Assembly (NCBI RefSeq): GCF_002368195.1 | Contig: NZ_AP018178.1 | Coordinates: 8,320,645 to 8,384,644, forward strand | Length of the DNA: 64,000 nucleotides | Direction: 5' to 3' | Source: Calothrix sp. NIES-2100 | GTDB taxonomy: Bacteria > Cyanobacteriota > Cyanobacteriia > Cyanobacteriales > Nostocaceae | In this document: positions 60,981-64,000 of the stretch, in pieces | Layout: every line of letters begins with the position of its first letter | Numbering within the stretch: position 1 is the stretch's first letter | Program-made: the position numbers and the translations under genes | Notes under the pieces: generated by a model | Seen by the model: the letters and a program-made list of their open reading frames with translations, nothing else | Databases searched by the model: none | Told to the model about the DNA's origin: nothing

Positions 60981-62069
60981 TCAGTCATTCAGCACATCTC
61001 GCCATTTATCTCTATTATCCCTGGTTTCTGGATCACGGAGCGATCGCCCTTCTTGCCAAGTTCCCCAACACAGGGCTGTCTGTCTTTCCAGATGATTGAT
61101 AAACTGCATAATAGCCTGATCTGTCTTAATAGGTGTTCTTAAATCAAACTGAATTTTCTCGAAAATCTTCGCGTCAACTTTGAGAAAATCCTGACTCAAA
61201 ATTTTACCTACCCACAACACAATCCAATTGTATAAGTGACCAAAAATTCCCCGACGTTTTTTAATCATCAATAGGGTATATCCTTCAGTCTTTCCTCCTG
61301 CAATCAGGCGGAGGGTAAGCATGATGTGCAAATGGAGAAAATTAGGGATAAATGTTACCATGCTAGTACTGCCATACCAATAACAAATACTATAATTAAG
61401 AGCATTTTTATAGAAAGGACGAATAAGCCTGCGTAAAAAATTACCTTCTCTCACTCGTGTACTGTTGCTGAAGGTAATCGCATTTTGATTCAGTTCTTCT
61501 TTTTCAAAAAGATTTTCTAATGGTAATCTTTTAACTGTATTCAAATATTGGGTATCTATGGCATTAATTATCACTACATTGGGATGACAGTTAGTGAGAA
61601 GTTGAGAAACAATAGCGACATCACAGTCCTGTTGTTCTAACTCTGGAATAAATGGCAACGGTTGTAATGAAACTTCTCCAGTCCAAACCCAAATCATCCC
61701 ATATTTTTCTGCCGTAGGCCAAGCTTTTAATTTTAGAGGAAGGGGTTCATCTAAACAGGGAATATCAACGCAAAACCCTTCATTATCAAATTTCCATTGA
61801 TGGAAAGAACAGCGCAGTCCATTACCTTCAACTTTACCTTCAGCTAAATGAGCGCCCATGTGGGGACAGTAGGCATCAAAAGTAACAGCTTTTTTATCTT
61901 TACCTCGATAAATGACTAAGTCTCTACCTAATAAAGTGATAGGTTTTACTTCACCGACGCGGAGATCAGTAGAAGGAATTGCCCAATACCAACCTTCGAT
62001 AAAACGTTCTGGGTTATTGAAAGTTTTAGATTTACGATTTGAGCTAACATTCTGTGAGTTAAAATTCAT
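60981..62069 (-). CDS. Rieske [2Fe-2S] protein of the ring-hydroxylating type, atypical iron site
   Basis: 362 residues. The Rieske cluster ligands are intact: CxH at Cys68/His70 (DAYCPHMGAHLAEG) and CxxH at Cys87/His90 (LRCSFHQWKFD). The normal mononuclear-iron motif of this family (D-x-x-H-x4-H) corresponds to IDTQYLNTVK, where both histidines are replaced (Tyr175, Lys180). The C-terminal half has hydrophobic stretches (ALNYSICYWYG, FIPNFLHLHIMLTL) that could lie in a membrane pocket. Cyanobacterial relatives include pheophorbide/chlorophyll-type and sterol-type oxygenases. With the ligands missing, it may be an electron carrier or a degenerate enzyme. Confidence 0.82.
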   Translation of the reverse strand: MNFNSQNVSSNRKSKTFNNPERFIEGWYWAIPSTDLRVGEVKPITLLGRDLVIYRGKDKKAVTFDAYCPHMGAHLAEGKVEGNGLRCSFHQWKFDNEGFCVDIPCLDEPLPLKLKAWPTAEKYGMIWVWTGEVSLQPLPFIPELEQQDCDVAIVSQLLTNCHPNVVIINAIDTQYLNTVKRLPLENLFEKEELNQNAITFSNSTRVREGNFLRRLIRPFYKNALNYSICYWYGSTSMVTFIPNFLHLHIMLTLRLIAGGKTEGYTLLMIKKRRGIFGHLYNWIVLWVGKILSQDFLKVDAKIFEKIQFDLRTPIKTDQAIMQFINHLERQTALCWGTWQEGRSLRDPETRDNRDKWRDVLND

Positions 62070-62491
62070 TTTTAGGAGTTCACTGACAGCGAAGGGCTTG
62101 ATTATATAGTTCCTATTTAGCAGTCCTAAAAATGTAATGATAGTTACTCTTGATATTTAGTCAGACAATCAATTCTTTAATTCTATTTGCTGGCTCACTA
62201 TTTTTTACATTTTGGATACTCTAGGTAAAGATTTCAGCAGGATGAAATGTTTAGCATGAGCCGATTTGGGAAATATTTGAAGAGAATTTGAGAAAATCCT
62301 GTGTCGCTTTTTTCTGAGAAATTTCGGTAAGGAAATATCAAATATAAATTACAGCACATTTCATCTAAATGAGGTACACAAGGGCAAGATGCCCACACCA
62401 CAAGTTGAACCACACTCTTAGGGCACAGCAGTGCTGTGCCCCTACGGCAAATGTGGTCTATTTACCTGAAAATAGCTGTTATTATAAATAA
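62070..62491. other. 422-bp intergenic region
   Basis: AT-rich spacer between two - strand genes. Contains the palindrome at 62421-62441. No gene. Confidence 0.5.
62421..62441. repeat. Dispersed palindrome GGGCACAGCA-G-TGCTGTGCCC
   Basis: 10-bp perfect arms with a 1-nt centre, flanked by CCTACG. Related in core to the hairpin at 5618-5681. Confidence 0.75.
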
Positions 62492-63637
62492 CTAATCGGA
62501 TAACTGCATTCGCTTTAATATTCGACGTGCAGCATTAAAAAGTAAGAACCCTAGGATAATTAGCATGATGATTGCAAACCAAACACCAGTCCATCCAGTA
62601 CCGCGCACGTAAGCATCGCGAGTTATTTCAATATAATAACGGGCGGGAATAATGGCGGAAACTAGGGAGAGAGGGAAAGGAATATTACTGAGGGGGTAAA
62701 TAAATCCAGATAGCAGTAAAGCTGTCAAGAAACCAACTAATGCTACAGCTTGAACAGCAGAATTTTGGTTATTTACACGCACACCAATTAATAAACCAAA
62801 CATCACGCTATCTATGATAAATATGAGTGTACCTAGTAATAATGGTGTTGGCTCTACTGCCAAGCTTAATCGCCAAATGATTGCACTCATTACCGTAATT
62901 AATAAAGCTTCGCTAATTCCAATTAAGAGGTAAGCCAAGCCTTTTCCTAATAGCAATTCTTCGGCAGTGAGGCTAGAGGCGTAAACTTGTAATATTGTCC
63001 CTTTATCTTTTTCTCGCACCATTGCGACTGCTGTTAATAATGAGGGATAAATCCAGAGAATAACTGCATAAAGACCAGGGACGATGTATAATGATTCTTT
63101 TCTGCCTGGGTTAAACCAGAGGCGGATATGAGCAACAATTTTATTAAATGAGGATTGTAGACCTGAATCTCTTAAGAAAAATATTGTGGTTGCTTGAATA
63201 CTATTTTTGATAATTCGTGCATTATTAACATCAGTTCCATCTACTAAAACTTGGACATCAGTACTTAAATCTGATTTAATGCGCCGACTGAAATCAGGGG
63301 GAATAATGACAGCAGCTTTTGCTAGTCCTTTATCGATAGCCTCTTGAGGATTGGAGATTTCAGCTTGGGATTTATTGGTGGAATTGAAAAGGGGAAATTT
63401 AAAATGATGAATTGGTTCAAATTGATTAGTAGCAAATAAGCGCTCAATATAGGCACGACTCAGGGGACTATTATCAAAATCTTGAATAAATAAAGGAATA
63501 TTTTTCGATTCTAGGCGAATCACAAAACCAAAAATAATTAAGGTCATTATTGGTAAGAGAAAAGCCAGCGCTAAGGAAAGGCGATCGCGCCTAAATTGTG
63601 CTAACTCTTTACGACATTGGGATAAAATTCTTTTCAT
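62492..63637 (-). CDS. ABC-2 type exporter permease (YhhJ/YbhS-like)
   Basis: 381 residues. An N-terminal helix follows ELAQFRRDRLSLALAFLLPI; a long periplasmic domain (about 45-170) precedes five clustered helices between 180 and 375, the YhhJ/YbhR layout. The loop MVREKDKGTILQVYASSLTA after the second helix is the ATPase-contact segment of ABC-2 permeases. Such exporters move drugs or lipophilic compounds with a periplasmic adaptor of the HlyD type. Its ATPase lies immediately upstream. Confidence 0.9.
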   Translation of the reverse strand: MKRILSQCRKELAQFRRDRLSLALAFLLPIMTLIIFGFVIRLESKNIPLFIQDFDNSPLSRAYIERLFATNQFEPIHHFKFPLFNSTNKSQAEISNPQEAIDKGLAKAAVIIPPDFSRRIKSDLSTDVQVLVDGTDVNNARIIKNSIQATTIFFLRDSGLQSSFNKIVAHIRLWFNPGRKESLYIVPGLYAVILWIYPSLLTAVAMVREKDKGTILQVYASSLTAEELLLGKGLAYLLIGISEALLITVMSAIIWRLSLAVEPTPLLLGTLIFIIDSVMFGLLIGVRVNNQNSAVQAVALVGFLTALLLSGFIYPLSNIPFPLSLVSAIIPARYYIEITRDAYVRGTGWTGVWFAIIMLIILGFLLFNAARRILKRMQLSD

Positions 63638-63692
63638 TTGTCATTTGTCATTTGTCAGTGGTCAGTTGTCATTTGTCCCCCCTGTCCTTCCT
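63638..63692. repeat. STRR heptamers (TCATTTG / TCAGTGG)
   Basis: TCATTTG and TCAGTTG heptamers between the permease and the ATPase; they provide the last codons of the ATPase. Confidence 0.7.
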
Positions 63693-64000
63693 CCGTGCGT
63701 TGGACTATACCAATGAATGCATCTTCGAGGGAGAAGGGGATGGGACGTAGGGAGTGCAGATTTATCTGATTTGTTTGTAAAATTGAGCGAATATGGGGGA
63801 TATCTGCGTTGGGATGGTCGAGGACTAGGTGTAGGCGATCACCAAAAATTGATACTCGCCACGCAGCTAACTGGGTTTTCAGTAAATTAGACGCATCTTG
63901 AGTTTTATCTGTCACTATTTCTATCAACTGTCCGGGTTGAGCGGCTTTAATTTCACTGGGCGAACCTTGAACTACCATTTCCCCTGCTACCATAAACCCC
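63655..64000 (-). CDS. ABC transporter ATP-binding protein, C-terminal part
   Basis: The gene continues beyond the window; the last ~115 residues are present in the frame that opens at 64000. They are the C-terminal regulatory domain of an ABC-2 ATPase: GEMVVQGSPSEIKAAQPGQL (the usual 'reading G-S-P-x-E-I/L' after the H-loop region), then LIEIVTDKTQDASNLLKTQL and HSLRPIPFSLEDAFI. The ending reads through STRR heptamers, so the last few residues are probably not functional. It pairs with the permease 17 bp downstream. Confidence 0.85.
   Translation of the reverse strand, partial: GFMVAGEMVVQGSPSEIKAAQPGQLIEIVTDKTQDASNLLKTQLAAWRVSIFGDRLHLVLDHPNADIPHIRSILQTNQINLHSLRPIPFSLEDAFIGIVQRTEEGQGGQMTTDH

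Noticed and set aside
1..64000. tRNA, rRNA or CRISPR arrays
   Set aside because: The regular heptamer and 21-bp or 126-bp repeats lack the repeat-spacer pattern of CRISPR, and no cloverleaf or rRNA-like sequence was recognised by eye.

Overview
The window is chromosomal DNA from a filamentous, probably heterocystous, cyanobacterium of the Nostoc/Calothrix/Anabaena type. The evidence is the dense scatter of the HIP1 octamer GCGATCGC, heptameric STRR repeats such as TAATTCG and TCATTGG between genes, palindromic 'TGTCATTGCG...CGCAATGACA' mini-elements, a dnaB gene carrying an intein at the site known from Synechocystis, and many families typical of this group. No rRNA, tRNA, CRISPR array or complete transposase gene was seen.

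Layout. 0-3 kb: the end of a GrpE-like gene and an ABC-2 exporter operon, split by an Rpn-family gene that is flanked by a perfect 14-bp direct repeat. 3.6-5.6 kb: a beta-helix/RTX secreted protein. 6.2-14.4 kb: a phosphoribosyltransferase, exported MsrB, a class-A-beta-lactamase-like serine hydrolase, an unknown gene with the relic of a paralogue beside it, and a giant leucine-rich-repeat-variant protein. 14.6-20.7 kb: a DhaM-HPr-EI phosphotransferase fusion and a STAND NTPase with 14 WD40 blades. 20.7-21.9 kb: a repeat-rich spacer with a 21-bp minisatellite and MITE-like elements. 21.9-28 kb: dnaB (intein), rplI, an M14/DUF2817 hydrolase, glyoxalase II and a small conserved protein.

28.5-39.4 kb: a glycan biosynthesis and export cluster on the + strand: an ATP-grasp protein, one GT2 and two GT4 glycosyltransferases, an MsbA-type exporter with an unusual histidine-kinase-like tail, a GT10-like fucosyltransferase and three tandem GT8-like paralogues. 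40-50 kb: housekeeping and signalling genes on the - strand (UbiB-like kinase, GDSL esterase, two FHA proteins of which one is fused to a flavoprotein, endonuclease V, tRNA 2-selenouridine synthase) and a prohibitin-like gene on the + strand. 50.4-52.7 kb: an osmoprotectant ABC importer with a possible NtcA-type promoter. 53-58.8 kb: a small operon encoding a Cys-Pro-repeat peptide with a double-glycine leader and a Cys-rich partner, next to an ABC-2 system with two large membrane proteins. 59-64 kb: a DUF5995 protein, an orphan copy of the STAND protein's N-terminal coiled coil, a Rieske protein lacking the usual iron ligands, and part of another ABC-2 exporter.

Best candidates for something new: (1) the Cys-Pro-repeat peptide and Cys-rich protein operon, which looks like an uncharacterised modified-peptide system; (2) the polysaccharide-type ABC exporter ending in two tandem HisKA-like helical modules, one with an intact phospho-acceptor histidine; (3) the stand-alone coiled-coil module that matches the N-terminus of the NB-ARC/WD40 protein, suggesting homotypic coupling. 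All functional assignments come from reading motifs by eye; no database search was run.
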